Shown in pieces: positions 1-9,294 of a stretch of 64,000 bases of DNA. The translations under genes and the position numbers were made by a program. This DNA is from an uncultured Alphaproteobacteria bacterium (lineage in GTDB: Bacteria > Pseudomonadota > Alphaproteobacteria > HIMB59 > GCA-002718135). The notes under the pieces were generated by a model, which was not told where the DNA came from, did no database searches, and was given only the letters and a program-made list of their open reading frames with translations. Where the stretch lies: assembly GCA_902587565.1 (NCBI GenBank), contig CACILT010000003.1, positions 1 through 64,000 on the forward strand, read 5' to 3'. Within the stretch, counting starts at the first letter, position 1, and each line of letters starts with the position of its first letter.

Positions 1-249
1 ACCAGAGATAACTCTATTAAGTGCGCTGGCACTAGTTGATGGTTGTTGAAAGGTAACAGTATTATTTTCCCCGATATTAAAACTATTCCATTCAATAATA
101 GCCTGGTTTGATTGTTGGTGGATGGTCATCGTTTGAGTATCAGAGCTAATTGAAATATCACCTGCAATTGTTACATTCCCATTTGGAAGCTCTGCCCATG
201 CAAGACATGAATAAAATAAGACAAGAAAAGTTATAACAAAGACTCTCAT
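1..249 (-). CDS. Two-partner-secretion exoprotein (TpsA/FHA type), N-terminal fragment
   Basis: Reading leftward from ATG at 249, the frame stays open to base 1 (83 residues), so the 3' part lies outside the window. Residues 1-19 form a Sec signal peptide with a hydrophobic core, ending in AWA before ELPNG. What follows matches the start of the filamentous-haemagglutinin TPS secretion domain: LPNG, then TMTIHQQSNQAII, then WNSFNIGENNTV, and STSASALNRVISG. In this family the domain is recognised by a TpsB outer-membrane pore that exports a long beta-helical adhesin or toxin. No TpsB gene is in the window. Total size, C-terminal cargo and completeness cannot be seen. Confidence 0.85.
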   Translation of the reverse strand, partial: MRVFVITFLVLFYSCLAWAELPNGNVTIAGDISISSDTQTMTIHQQSNQAIIEWNSFNIGENNTVTFQQPSTSASALNRVISG

Positions 250-365
250 ACTTAATACTTATGTTAATATTTATGAGGCCTTTTTTTTACAAGGGTTTGG
301 ACCAACCTTATTTTTTATTTTTTATAAGAAAAAAAATATAAATTTCTAGAAAAAATTTAATGATA

Positions 366-1679
366 TTACAAAATGCGACGATAAATTCTATCCATAAAAT
401 AAAATAGGGTCAAGGCTCTGGTAATAAAGAAAATGGAGAGCGATAACCACAAACCATTGTTACCAAAACTTGCAATCAAAAAGAAGGAGCAGATAATATA
501 AATACCAACAGATACTATCATGGCATTTCGCAGTTCTGTTGTTTGGGATGCGCCTACAAAAATTCCATCAAATTGAAAACAGAAAGAGGAAATAAAAGGA
601 ATAATAACAATCCAATATGCATAAGAAAAACAAATGTTTCTAATCTCAGTTAAATCTGTCATGGCAATAATAAAGAAATGATTACCAAAGAAAAAAATAA
701 CACATATTAATAAAGCTGTAGAAGCACTTAAAATAAAAGAATTTTTAACAACGTCTTTTAATAAACGTAAATTTTTAGAGCCAATAGAATATCCAACAAT
801 ACCCTCTGTTGAAAATGCATAGGCATCAAGAATAAACGCAGATAGCATCGTTAGGTTAAGCAATATTGTGTTTGCGGCAACTGTCTCCTCGCTGATAGAA
901 TTGCCAAGATAGGTAAAATATAAAAAAGCAAATGTAAGAAGAATAGATCGAATAAATATATTAAAATTAATATTGAAAATATTTTTAATTTTATTGAAGT
1001 TAAAAATCTTCTGCGTATTAAATTCTAACTGAACAAACTTATTTAAATCAAAAAAAGTATAAAATAAAAAAATAATTGTTGTTAGAGAAGAAGAGACTAA
1101 AGTACCAAGAGCAACACCTTGAACATTCAAATTTAAATATAGAACAAAAAATAAGCTAAAGAGAATATTTGTAATAGAAAAAAAACCAATGATGATACTT
1201 GATGTTTTTGTTTTCTGTAAACCAATAAACAATCCTGTAATAACAAAAATAGTAAGCTCTCCAAAGGAGGAATAAATACGAAGATTAAAATAGTCTTTAA
1301 AATATTTTTTTGTTTCTAATGATAGTTCAAATATGGATAATGATATTTGAAATATATATCTCTGAAAAAAAATAAGTAGTAAGGAAATAATAATTACAAA
1401 AAAAATATTTCGAAAAAATATATTTAAAATTTCCTGATAATCTTTTGATCCATGAGCTTGGGCAACCATGCCGACCGTACCCATACGTAGGAAGCCAAAA
1501 CTCCAGAAAATCATCGAAAAAACACTTGCCGCAATACTGGTAGCAACCAAGTAACTTGCATTATCAAGATTGCCCATTAACCCTGTGTCAACAATAGCAA
1601 CTAAAGGAATAGCCAAGTTTGCAAAAAATATTGGAATAGAAAGTTTAATTATATTTTTGATAGAAGATTTAGAGGGCAT
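366..1679 (-). CDS. MATE family efflux transporter, DinF-like
   Basis: A 437-aa polytopic inner-membrane protein with about 12 hydrophobic segments, the normal MATE length. The N-terminal half contains the DinF-subfamily signature region: IPLVAIVDTGLMGNLDN, and further on FGFLRMGTVGMVAQAHG. MATE proteins export cationic drugs or metabolites in exchange for H+ or Na+; the substrate cannot be read from sequence. The gene is monocistronic and divergent from the GNAT-like gene at 1799. DinF subfamily membership is by motif resemblance; symbol withheld because function is unproven. Confidence 0.88.
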   Translation of the reverse strand: MPSKSSIKNIIKLSIPIFFANLAIPLVAIVDTGLMGNLDNASYLVATSIAASVFSMIFWSFGFLRMGTVGMVAQAHGSKDYQEILNIFFRNIFFVIIISLLLIFFQRYIFQISLSIFELSLETKKYFKDYFNLRIYSSFGELTIFVITGLFIGLQKTKTSSIIIGFFSITNILFSLFFVLYLNLNVQGVALGTLVSSSLTTIIFLFYTFFDLNKFVQLEFNTQKIFNFNKIKNIFNINFNIFIRSILLTFAFLYFTYLGNSISEETVAANTILLNLTMLSAFILDAYAFSTEGIVGYSIGSKNLRLLKDVVKNSFILSASTALLICVIFFFGNHFFIIAMTDLTEIRNICFSYAYWIVIIPFISSFCFQFDGIFVGASQTTELRNAMIVSVGIYIICSFFLIASFGNNGLWLSLSIFFITRALTLFYFMDRIYRRIL

Positions 1680-1798
1680 TATAAATATATAGATTTTTAT
1701 TAGTAAAATTTGATAATAAACTATTTATCCAATCACTAAAGTAACAAATTATTCACTATCTTTATTAATCAAATCTTATAAAGCATTACATACTTTAA

Positions 1799-2278
1799 AT
1801 GAAAATTGGCAGATACAAATACGAGTTTGATTTCTTTAGTTGGATCAAAAAAACAGAACTAGTGGAACTAGATGGTGTAAATCCATCTGATGATCCGGTG
1901 CGTCCAGAACTTGATAATGATTTTCGTACATCAAAAGGAAGAAAAATTTTTGGCCTCAAATATAAAGATGATATCGAGGGTATTGCCTGCTTTGCTTTTA
2001 CGAATGAAATACCTGCAACCATTAAAGAAATGGATTTAATGAGTGTTGAAGAAGATCAAGCAACCATTCCAATTGCCTATACGTTATGGTCTTTTAAAAA
2101 AGGGGCAGGGAAAAAAATTATGAAAGAACTGCAAAGATATATCAAATCAAAAGAGCAGTTTGAAAGTATTATTACTATTTCGCCTTTAACGCCTGTTGCT
2201 ACCCATTATCATATTCGTAATGGTGCCAGATTAATTAAGATTAACCCTACAACGCAGAACTTCGAATATAAAATTTAA
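1799..2278 (+). CDS. Putative GNAT-fold acetyltransferase-like protein
   Basis: A 159-aa soluble protein with no signal peptide. The central part, around residues 95-120, has a basic glycine-containing turn (KKGAGKKIMKELQRYIK) resembling the acetyl-CoA pyrophosphate-binding loop and following helix of GNAT enzymes. The end reads SPLTPVATHYHIRNGARLI, similar to the C-terminal beta-strand region of some small acetyltransferases. Substrate unknown. It stands alone upstream of guaB, with a weak 7-bp inverted repeat (2288-2309) after its stop. The GNAT assignment is tentative; a conserved hypothetical protein is the safe reading. Confidence 0.6.
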   Translation: MKIGRYKYEFDFFSWIKKTELVELDGVNPSDDPVRPELDNDFRTSKGRKIFGLKYKDDIEGIACFAFTNEIPATIKEMDLMSVEEDQATIPIAYTLWSFKKGAGKKIMKELQRYIKSKEQFESIITISPLTPVATHYHIRNGARLIKINPTTQNFEYKI

Positions 2279-2350
2279 GACGTAGGGGTTCAAAAAGTAT
2301 TATTTGAACTATTTATTTTACAAATCGAAACAAAATAAATATTGTTGGAA

Positions 2351-3457
2351 ATGGCCTACCAGATAAATACCAATTATTCCGTTACTTTTGATGATGTTCT
2401 GCTCTCACCAGCGTATTCAGAGATCAAACCAAAAGATGTAGATACATCGATTACCATTGGAAAAGTCAAATTACGTATTCCCATACTCTCCGCTGCTATG
2501 GATACCGTGACAGAGAATAAAATGGCAATCAATCTCGCACTACATGGTGGTCTAGGTGTTATTCACCGTAATATGCCAATTGATAAACAAGCAAGCGAAG
2601 TAAAAAAAGTTCATAGCTTTAAAGTTAACGCTAAAAAATTTCAAAATGCTGTAATTAATTCTAATGGAAAGATTGCGGTGGGCGCTGCAATTGGTGTTGA
2701 AAATAATGCGTACTTACGACTATTAGAATTATTAAAATTTGGTGTTGATATAGTCTTTATTGATGTTGCTCATGCACATACGAAAACGACTTTACAATTT
2801 ATTGAAAAAGCAAAAAAAGTTTTAAAGAAAACACCTCTCATAGTTGGAAACATTGCTACAAAAAAAGCTGCATCAGATTTAATTAGTGCTGGTGTAGATG
2901 CTATTAAAGTAGGTATTGGGCCAGGATCAATTTGTACAACAAGGGTTGTGACTGGTGTTGGTATTCCTCAACTCTCTGCTGTAATGGAAACATTTCAAGT
3001 TGCCAAAAAATTTAAAATTCCTGTAATTGCAGATGGAGGAATAAAAACATCAGGTGATATTGCAAAAGCTATAGCAGGCGGTGCAAGCGCGTGTATGATA
3101 GGGTCTTTATTTGCTGGCACTGAAGAATCACCAGGAAAATTATTAACGATTAAAGGTAAAAAATTTAAATCCTATAGAGGTATGGGTTCAGTAGGAGCAA
3201 TGCAAAAAGGTTCTTTTGATCGATACTCCCAAGAAGAAACAAAGAATGCCAAAAAATTAGTGGCAGAAGGTGTTGAAGGGATGGTTCCATATAAAGGTAA
3301 AATAGAAGATGTAGCGTATCAACTTGTTGGTGGCTTAAAATCTTCCATGGGTTACACTGGTCATAAAACAATTAAGAAAATGCAAGGCAAATGTAAATTT
3401 GTGTTTATTTCTAAAGCAGGAGCCCGCGAAAGTAATGTCCACGATGTCATTATGTAA
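2351..3457 (+). CDS. guaB: IMP dehydrogenase lacking the CBS (Bateman) module
   Basis: Oxidises IMP to XMP with NAD+, the first committed step to GMP. I chose ATG 2351 ([10 protein letters not shown]) over the in-frame TTG at 2342, giving 368 aa. Visible: SAAMDTVTE at 48-56, the catalytic-Cys loop [11 protein letters not shown] with C195, the flap [10 protein letters not shown], and the Arg-Tyr dyad R291-Y292 in FDRYSQ. The flap and dyad separate IMPDH from the related GMP reductase. The usual insert of about 120 residues with two CBS domains is absent: IHRNMP and the SEVKKV helix run directly into [10 protein letters not shown] near residue 107. Usual bacterial length is about 485-500 aa. 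The normally Arg-containing GRVPYKG motif reads GMVPYKG. Confidence 0.93.
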   Translation: MAYQINTNYSVTFDDVLLSPAYSEIKPKDVDTSITIGKVKLRIPILSAAMDTVTENKMAINLALHGGLGVIHRNMPIDKQASEVKKVHSFKVNAKKFQNAVINSNGKIAVGAAIGVENNAYLRLLELLKFGVDIVFIDVAHAHTKTTLQFIEKAKKVLKKTPLIVGNIATKKAASDLISAGVDAIKVGIGPGSICTTRVVTGVGIPQLSAVMETFQVAKKFKIPVIADGGIKTSGDIAKAIAGGASACMIGSLFAGTEESPGKLLTIKGKKFKSYRGMGSVGAMQKGSFDRYSQEETKNAKKLVAEGVEGMVPYKGKIEDVAYQLVGGLKSSMGYTGHKTIKKMQGKCKFVFISKAGARESNVHDVIM

Positions 3458-3499
3458 TAATGTATCGAATCATCATTGAATTGATACAATAAAACAAAA

Positions 3500-3991
3500 A
3501 TGACATCAGCATCAACAAAACATAAGGTAGCAATTGTGATGGGAAGTAAGTCTGATTATGCTACCATGAAAAATTGTGAAAAAATTCTAAGATTACTGAA
3601 AGTTAAATTTGAAACCAAAATTGTTTCTGCACACCGTACACCAGAGAGAATGTTTAAATTTGCCAAAGCAGCTGAAGATAATAATATTTCTGTCATTATT
3701 GCTGGTGCAGGAGGCTCTGCACATTTACCAGGAATGATTGCATCATTAACAACTATACCTGTTATCGGTGTACCAGTGGAAAGTCGTAAATTAAAGGGAT
3801 TGGATAGTTTGTTATCTATAGTACAAATGCCAAAAGGTATCCCTGTTGGTAGTGTTGCAATTGGTGAAGATGGAGCAATGAATGCTGGTTTATATGCAGC
3901 TTCCATTATTGCTCTTACGAATAAAGAAATTAAGAAAAATTTAAAAAATTATCGAACTAAACAATCAAAAGCTGTTAAACAAAAACCATAA
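3500..3991 (+). CDS. purE: N5-carboxyaminoimidazole ribonucleotide mutase
   Basis: Class I PurE, 163 aa. It converts N5-CAIR, made by PurK, to CAIR in de novo purine synthesis. The N-terminal [14 protein letters not shown] is the phosphate-binding signature, SAHRTPERM carries the conserved active-site His, and [12 protein letters not shown] follows. The C-terminal tail is Lys-rich. It ends 3 bases before purK, so the two are almost certainly co-transcribed and perhaps translationally coupled; guaB lies 42 bases upstream on the same strand. Confidence 0.97.
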   Translation: MTSASTKHKVAIVMGSKSDYATMKNCEKILRLLKVKFETKIVSAHRTPERMFKFAKAAEDNNISVIIAGAGGSAHLPGMIASLTTIPVIGVPVESRKLKGLDSLLSIVQMPKGIPVGSVAIGEDGAMNAGLYAASIIALTNKEIKKNLKNYRTKQSKAVKQKP

Positions 3992-3994
3992 GTC

Positions 3995-5038
3995 ATGAAT
4001 ACACCCACACTTGGCATTATCGGTGGTGGACAATTAGGAAGTCTTTTAGCAGATGCAGCAAAAAAAATAGATATACAAACTGTCATATTAAGTGATGATC
4101 CTGATGCGCCCGGGAAACACTTTGCGACTAAATTTATTTTTGGTCAGTATGATGATGATACAACGATAAATAATTTTATTAATGCAGTTGATCTTGTTAC
4201 ATATGAATTTGAAAATATTCCCTTTGCAATACTCAAAAAGATTAATGAAAAGAAACAAGTTTTACCTAAACCAGAAATTAATCGACTCATTCAACACCGG
4301 GAAACAGAAAAAAAATTTCTCAATGATAATAATATAACAACAACAAAATATGTAACTATCAAAAATGAAAAGGATTTGAGTGAAAATGTAGACTTGCTTC
4401 CTGGTTTGTTAAAAACAACAACATTAGGATACGATGGCAAAGGTCAGTATAAATTACATACTGTAGATGATATTACGAACGAAATTGATTTTACAAAAGA
4501 ATACATTTTAGAAAAACTCATTCATCTTAAAAAAGAAATTTCAGTCGTCATTACTCGTTATGATCAAAATAGTTATGAGATCTATGACCCTATTGAAAAT
4601 GTTCATGAAGAACAAATATTAAAATATTCAACAATACCAAGTGATATTTCTGATAACATACGAAAAAAATCGATTGAGTGGGCTAAACACGTTGTAGAAA
4701 AACTAGATTATATTGGAACGTTATGTGTAGAATTTTTTATTGATACTGATGATACTTTATATGCTAACGAAATTGCTCCTCGTGTTCATAATTCTGGGCA
4801 TTTGACAATGAACTCACATAATATTAGTCAATTTGAAAATCATGTACGAGCAGTATGCGGCTTAGAAAAGATTGAAACAAAAAAATTGTATAATGCCAAA
4901 ATGATTAATTTAATTGGTGATGATATTACACCGTATCGAAATAAAACATTTAAGGATAACGAATTTTTTTATGATTATTTAAAAACAGAAATTAAACAAA
5001 AAAGAAAAATGGGTCATTTAACGATTATTGAAAAATAA
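3995..5038 (+). CDS. purK: 5-(carboxyamino)imidazole ribonucleotide synthase
   Basis: ATP-grasp enzyme of 347 aa that carboxylates AIR to N5-CAIR using ATP and bicarbonate, feeding PurE. It begins with the dinucleotide-like fold GIIGGGQLGSLLADAA. The ATP-grasp core shows TTLGYDGKGQYKL and the metal-binding segment ANEIAPRVHNSGH. Length is normal for the family. It directly follows purE with a 3-base gap and converges on purC, with only 4 bases between the stop codons. Confidence 0.96.
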   Translation: MNTPTLGIIGGGQLGSLLADAAKKIDIQTVILSDDPDAPGKHFATKFIFGQYDDDTTINNFINAVDLVTYEFENIPFAILKKINEKKQVLPKPEINRLIQHRETEKKFLNDNNITTTKYVTIKNEKDLSENVDLLPGLLKTTTLGYDGKGQYKLHTVDDITNEIDFTKEYILEKLIHLKKEISVVITRYDQNSYEIYDPIENVHEEQILKYSTIPSDISDNIRKKSIEWAKHVVEKLDYIGTLCVEFFIDTDDTLYANEIAPRVHNSGHLTMNSHNISQFENHVRAVCGLEKIETKKLYNAKMINLIGDDITPYRNKTFKDNEFFYDYLKTEIKQKRKMGHLTIIEK

Positions 5039-5042
5039 ATTA

Positions 5043-5945
5043 TTAACTTAAATTAAATTGATCAGTTAGTTGTGTTACCAGTTGATATTTATTAGCAACA
5101 TTTACTAAATCTTCTCCTTCACGAAAAGATTGTTTATCTAATTGTTTAGTTGGATCTCCGCCAGGCCATATTCGCCAACTATCATTATCAACGACATCAG
5201 ATAAAACTAACGAATTATCCGATACTTTAAAACCAAGCTCAAACTTAATATCAACTAAATGTATAGGACCATCAATTGTCTCAATAGTTTTCCATTTGTC
5301 TTCAATAAGCTCAAAACTTGGAAGAATAATTTTATTAATAGCTATTTCTAATTCTTGATCAGACAATAATTTTTTGGTTTTCATTAAGTTTTTGCTTGTA
5401 ACAGGTTGTTTGGCAGAAAATAATTCCCATTCTTCTCCAGTTTTAACTAAAGGATCCGTAAATACACCATCTTCCCATTTTCCATCTTTTAAAAATTGTC
5501 TTCTCGCTTCACTCTCATCCATTTGAACTGGCTCTGCAACATGAGGAGGGATAACAACCGCTTGTTTATGAAATATTTCCCATACTAAGTTTTCAAATAG
5601 ATGAGGATTGCTTTTATCTTTTTCAAATTGAGTGTTTCTACTTAAATAACTTCCCCATGCATAGCGTCTAACTACAAATTCTAAAGGAAGCATATTACAG
5701 TTGTAACTTAAAAGACTGTTTGGTGAATCTTGTTCAATAAATGATGTTGCAATACCTGCCTTGCTTAGCATATTAAACACATTACTTGTTTGTTTTGTCT
5801 TTTGTATTCCAATATCTTTAATTTCCTCTTTCTTCGCTGCATCCCCACCTGTTAAAAAATCTTTTGTTACAATTCGAATGATATTTTGATCATTTGTTTT
5901 CTCAATAATTTTTGTTTTTCCTTCAACTAAAAAAGAATTACTCAT
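5043..5945 (-). CDS. purC: SAICAR synthetase (phosphoribosylaminoimidazole-succinocarboxamide synthase)
   Basis: Joins aspartate to CAIR to give SAICAR, using ATP. ATG 5945 gives 300 aa starting MSNSFLVEGKTKII, the family's usual N-terminus; the open frame extends 14 codons upstream into purD but that part looks non-native. Visible motifs: VEGKTKII, FVVRRYAWGSYLSR, and IHLVDIKFELGF. At 300 aa it belongs to the longer SAICAR synthetase type rather than the form of about 240 aa seen in E. coli. The start overlaps the end of purD by 8 bases, suggesting translational coupling. Confidence 0.94.
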   Translation of the reverse strand: MSNSFLVEGKTKIIEKTNDQNIIRIVTKDFLTGGDAAKKEEIKDIGIQKTKQTSNVFNMLSKAGIATSFIEQDSPNSLLSYNCNMLPLEFVVRRYAWGSYLSRNTQFEKDKSNPHLFENLVWEIFHKQAVVIPPHVAEPVQMDESEARRQFLKDGKWEDGVFTDPLVKTGEEWELFSAKQPVTSKNLMKTKKLLSDQELEIAINKIILPSFELIEDKWKTIETIDGPIHLVDIKFELGFKVSDNSLVLSDVVDNDSWRIWPGGDPTKQLDKQSFREGEDLVNVANKYQLVTQLTDQFNLS

Positions 5946-7215
5946 CAATATATCTCCAACCAATATCTTTTCGATAATATCCCTCATCCCAATTAATTTG
6001 ATTAATTATATTGTGAATTTTTTCTCTAATAGTTTTTAAATCCTTACCCGTATTAGAGATATTTAAAACACGCCCACCATTAGAGAGCCATTTGTTTTCT
6101 TTAAGCATTGTTCCTGCATGAAATAGATAGTCATCCATTGTTAAAGTAAGATTTTCCAAATTATTAATTGGTGTTAATTTTTTATAATCCTCAGGATAAC
6201 CATGAGCAGCCATTACTACTGTCATAGCGTAATCATTTTTCCACTTAATTTTTTTTATTTCATTTAAGGTGCCTATCGCTGATGCATGAAGGAGTTCTAA
6301 TAAATCTGTTTCTAATAGTGGAATAATTGCTTGTGTTTCCGGATCACCGAAACGAACATTAATTTCGAGTAAATTTGGACCCTTATCTGTTAGAATTAAT
6401 CCTGCATAAAACATTCCTTGATACTTGATGCCTTGTTCAGCAAGATGTTGAACAATAGGTTCAACAAATGTTTTGGATAATTCATTCATTTTATTTGACG
6501 AAATAGAAGGAACAGGTGTGTAAGCTCCCATACCACCAGTATTTAATCCTTTTTCTCCTTCTAAGATTTTTTTATGATCTTGTGCTGTTGTAAGTGGCAA
6601 CACAAATCCGTTTTTATCAACAAGTGAAAATAGGCTTACCTCTTCACCAACTAAAAATTCTTCAATAACAACAACTAAACCAGCATCACCAAAAGAATTA
6701 TCTTTAAAACATTTAATTAGTGCATCTTTTGCATCTTCCATTGTTTGACAAATAATAACTCCTTTTCCTGCTGCTAAACCATCAGCTTTAATTACAAGAG
6801 GATAGGATTGGTTTTGACAAAAAATGAAGGCTTCATCATAGTTGTCAAATACGTCATAGGCAGCTGTTGCAATATTTAAATTTTTACAGATATCTTTTGT
6901 AAACTTTTTTGATTTTTCTAGTTCAGCTCCCATCTGATCAGGGCCAAATACTAAAATAGCATTGTTCATTAAAAGGTTGGATAATCCTTTAGTTAAAGGT
7001 AGTTCTGGACCTATCACCACGAGATCAATTTTATTTTCTAGACAAAATTGAAGAATAGCATCATGATCATTAACATCTGTGATAATCGAAGAAGCAATTT
7101 CACTGATACTATCACTTCCAGGAATACAATATAAATTAGAACAATTAGGAGATTGTTTTATGCCATAACATAATGCGTGTTCTCTTCCACCATTACCAAT
7201 GACAAGAACGTTCAT
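5938..7215 (-). CDS. purD: Phosphoribosylamine--glycine ligase (GAR synthetase)
   Basis: Second step of de novo purine synthesis: phosphoribosylamine + glycine + ATP to GAR. At 425 aa it is full length. It starts with the GARS signature VLVIGNGGREHALCYGI, has the ATP-grasp phosphate loop KADGLAAGKGVII, the RFGDPETQAI metal-binding segment and a C-terminal GARS domain. It lies between purF (20 bases upstream) and purC (8-base overlap) in the minus-strand pur operon. Confidence 0.97.
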   Translation of the reverse strand: MNVLVIGNGGREHALCYGIKQSPNCSNLYCIPGSDSISEIASSIITDVNDHDAILQFCLENKIDLVVIGPELPLTKGLSNLLMNNAILVFGPDQMGAELEKSKKFTKDICKNLNIATAAYDVFDNYDEAFIFCQNQSYPLVIKADGLAAGKGVIICQTMEDAKDALIKCFKDNSFGDAGLVVVIEEFLVGEEVSLFSLVDKNGFVLPLTTAQDHKKILEGEKGLNTGGMGAYTPVPSISSNKMNELSKTFVEPIVQHLAEQGIKYQGMFYAGLILTDKGPNLLEINVRFGDPETQAIIPLLETDLLELLHASAIGTLNEIKKIKWKNDYAMTVVMAAHGYPEDYKKLTPINNLENLTLTMDDYLFHAGTMLKENKWLSNGGRVLNISNTGKDLKTIREKIHNIINQINWDEGYYRKDIGWRYIDE

Positions 7216-7235
7216 GAAAAAAAATAATTCATTAA

Positions 7236-8723
7236 TTAATTATTTGAAGCAAGACTTAAAAATGAAAGTTTTTTTAAACTTTCGTCATTCAAGTAATCTA
7301 AAGGTCTGACTGGATACTCTCCTGTAAAATAATGATCAGTAAATTGAGGATTATCATTATCTCTTTCATCATAACCAAGAGCTTGATACAGACCATCTAA
7401 TGATAAAAATTTTAATGATTTAGCTCCAATATATTTACACATTTCCTCTAAATTTTTGTTTGCAGCTAATAATTCTTCTTGGGTCGGAGTATCAACTCCA
7501 TAAAAATCAGGATATTTAATTGCAGGAGAAGCAATACGCATATGGACTTCTTTTGCGCCAAAATCATAAAGCATTTTTATTATTTTAGTGGATGTTGTTC
7601 CTCGAACCAATGAGTCGTCAATTAAAACAACTTTCTTTTTTTTAATGGAACTTTGGTTAGGATTTAGTTTTAACTTTACACCTAAACTTCTAATTTGCTG
7701 AGTTGGCTCAATAAATGTCCTCCCCACATAATGATTTCGTATTAATCCTAACTCAAATGGAATACCAGACTCTTGACTAAAACCAAGCGCAGCAGGAACA
7801 CCTGAGTCTGGAACTGGTACGACTACATCAGGTTTTATATCGGTTTCTTTTGCTAAGTATTTACCTAAATTTTTTCTATATTCATAGGCGGTTTTATTTT
7901 TTAAAATACTATCTGGCCGCGAAAAATAAATATATTCAAATACACATGGTTTGATTTGTTTTTTTGGAAAAGGTCTTCTACTTTCAACTTTATTATCTTT
8001 TATAACTACAACTTCTCCATTTTCAATTTCACGGATAAATTTTGCACCTATAATGTCTAGCGCGCAAGTTTCAGAGGCAAGGATAAATGCATTTTTAAAT
8101 TTACCTAAAACAAGTGGTCGAATACCTAATGGATCTCTTGCACCAATTAACGTACCATTAGCAATAATTGATAAAGCATAACCACCTTGAATTTGCATTA
8201 AAGCATCAATAATTTTATTTAAAATATCTTTCTTTTTTGAACGAGCTACAAGCTGAACAATTGTTTCGGTATCAGATGTTGTTTGAAATATTGCACCTTC
8301 ACGTACCATTTGCTCTCTTAAAAGTAGTGCATTAGTTAAATTACCATTATGAGCAATACTAATAGCTCCACCATGAAGGTCAGCATAAAAAGGTTGTATA
8401 TTCCTTATTGTTTCACCACCCGTTGTTGAATAGCGATTGTGTCCTATCGCAACTTTTCCCTTTAACTTGTCTAATGAGTGTTTCTTCGTAAAATTATCGC
8501 CAACCAATCCAAATTTTCTTTCTGAGTGATAGGAGTTGCCATCATAACTTACAATTCCACAACCTTCTTGACCACGATGTTGCAACGCATGCAAACCAAG
8601 AGCTGTTAAGGCAGCAGCATCCTTGGTTCCACTTATTCCAAAAACTCCACACTCCTCATTAAATCTGGGAACATGAGATTGCCTTACCCTGAATTTTTTT
8701 AGAAAATTTAATCGATTTTTCAT
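7236..8723 (-). CDS. purF: Amidophosphoribosyltransferase
   Basis: First committed step of purine synthesis: PRPP + glutamine to phosphoribosylamine. 495 aa. The N-terminal Ntn glutaminase would use C25 in FNEECGVFG, so a 24-residue leader must be removed for activity, as in family members with propeptides. The PRTase domain carries VVLIDDSLVRGTTS, the PRPP loop. The C-terminal stretch reads FTDHYFTGEYP, with no Cys pair at the place where B. subtilis-type enzymes bind a 4Fe-4S cluster, so I infer no such cluster. purN ends one base before its start. Confidence 0.97.
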   Translation of the reverse strand: MKNRLNFLKKFRVRQSHVPRFNEECGVFGISGTKDAAALTALGLHALQHRGQEGCGIVSYDGNSYHSERKFGLVGDNFTKKHSLDKLKGKVAIGHNRYSTTGGETIRNIQPFYADLHGGAISIAHNGNLTNALLLREQMVREGAIFQTTSDTETIVQLVARSKKKDILNKIIDALMQIQGGYALSIIANGTLIGARDPLGIRPLVLGKFKNAFILASETCALDIIGAKFIREIENGEVVVIKDNKVESRRPFPKKQIKPCVFEYIYFSRPDSILKNKTAYEYRKNLGKYLAKETDIKPDVVVPVPDSGVPAALGFSQESGIPFELGLIRNHYVGRTFIEPTQQIRSLGVKLKLNPNQSSIKKKKVVLIDDSLVRGTTSTKIIKMLYDFGAKEVHMRIASPAIKYPDFYGVDTPTQEELLAANKNLEEMCKYIGAKSLKFLSLDGLYQALGYDERDNDNPQFTDHYFTGEYPVRPLDYLNDESLKKLSFLSLASNN

Positions 8724-8724
8724 C

Positions 8725-9294
8725 TTACTGTTGTCTTTTTAAAAGTGTTTTTGCAACCATTTGTAATGCTCTTGGATAAACCTTATGCTCTTCTATCAAT
8801 ATTTTCTTTGAGAGTGATTCGGTATTATCTTTCTTCAAAATCTTTACTTTTTTTTGCAAAATAATCTTTCCAGAGTCAATTTTAGCACTTACGTAATGAA
8901 CACTACAACCAGAATAGCTCGCTTTAGCCTTTATGGCCTGATCCTGAGCATTTAAGCCTTTGAAAGCTGGAAGATAAGATGGATGAATATTGATTAATCG
9001 CGATCGCCACTGCATGACAAATTTTGAGTCTAAAACTTGCATAAAACCAGCTAAACAAATGATATCTATATTTTTTAGATACTTCATGACTTTGTTTTCG
9101 AAATTTTTTCTTGGAATAAAATGTATGAATGGAATTTTATTTTTTTTGGCAATACTTAAACCTTTTGCTTTGGAATTATTAGAGACGACTAATTGAACCT
9201 CTACTAAACTTTGCTTTTTAAATGATGTTTGTATTAGTGATTCTAAATTGGAACCTCTTCCCGATATGAAAATAGCAACTTGTAATTTTTTCAA
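8725..9294 (-). CDS. purN: Phosphoribosylglycinamide formyltransferase (GAR transformylase)
   Basis: Transfers a formyl group from 10-formyl-tetrahydrofolate to GAR. 189 aa, normal length. Seen: GRGSNLESL phosphate-binding loop, NIHPSYLPAFKG containing the catalytic Asn and His, and AKIDSGKII with the conserved Asp. The start overlaps the purM stop by 4 bases (ATGA), a coupling arrangement, and its end is followed by purF after one base. Confidence 0.96.
   Translation of the reverse strand: MKKLQVAIFISGRGSNLESLIQTSFKKQSLVEVQLVVSNNSKAKGLSIAKKNKIPFIHFIPRKNFENKVMKYLKNIDIICLAGFMQVLDSKFVMQWRSRLINIHPSYLPAFKGLNAQDQAIKAKASYSGCSVHYVSAKIDSGKIILQKKVKILKKDNTESLSKKILIEEHKVYPRALQMVAKTLLKRQQ

Noticed and set aside
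270-345. Possible terminator between the MATE and TpsA genes
   Set aside because: The imperfect inverted repeat near 281-301 needs a bulge and its T-run is on the plus strand, where no gene ends.
2351-3457. GMP reductase (guaC) as an alternative for the short CBS-less protein
   Set aside because: The flap [10 protein letters not shown], the FDRY dyad and [11 protein letters not shown] are IMPDH features; GMP reductase has a different segment there.
5946-5987. Longer purC start at 5987
   Set aside because: The extra 14 residues lie within purD and are not family-like; ATG 5945 gives the standard N-terminus.
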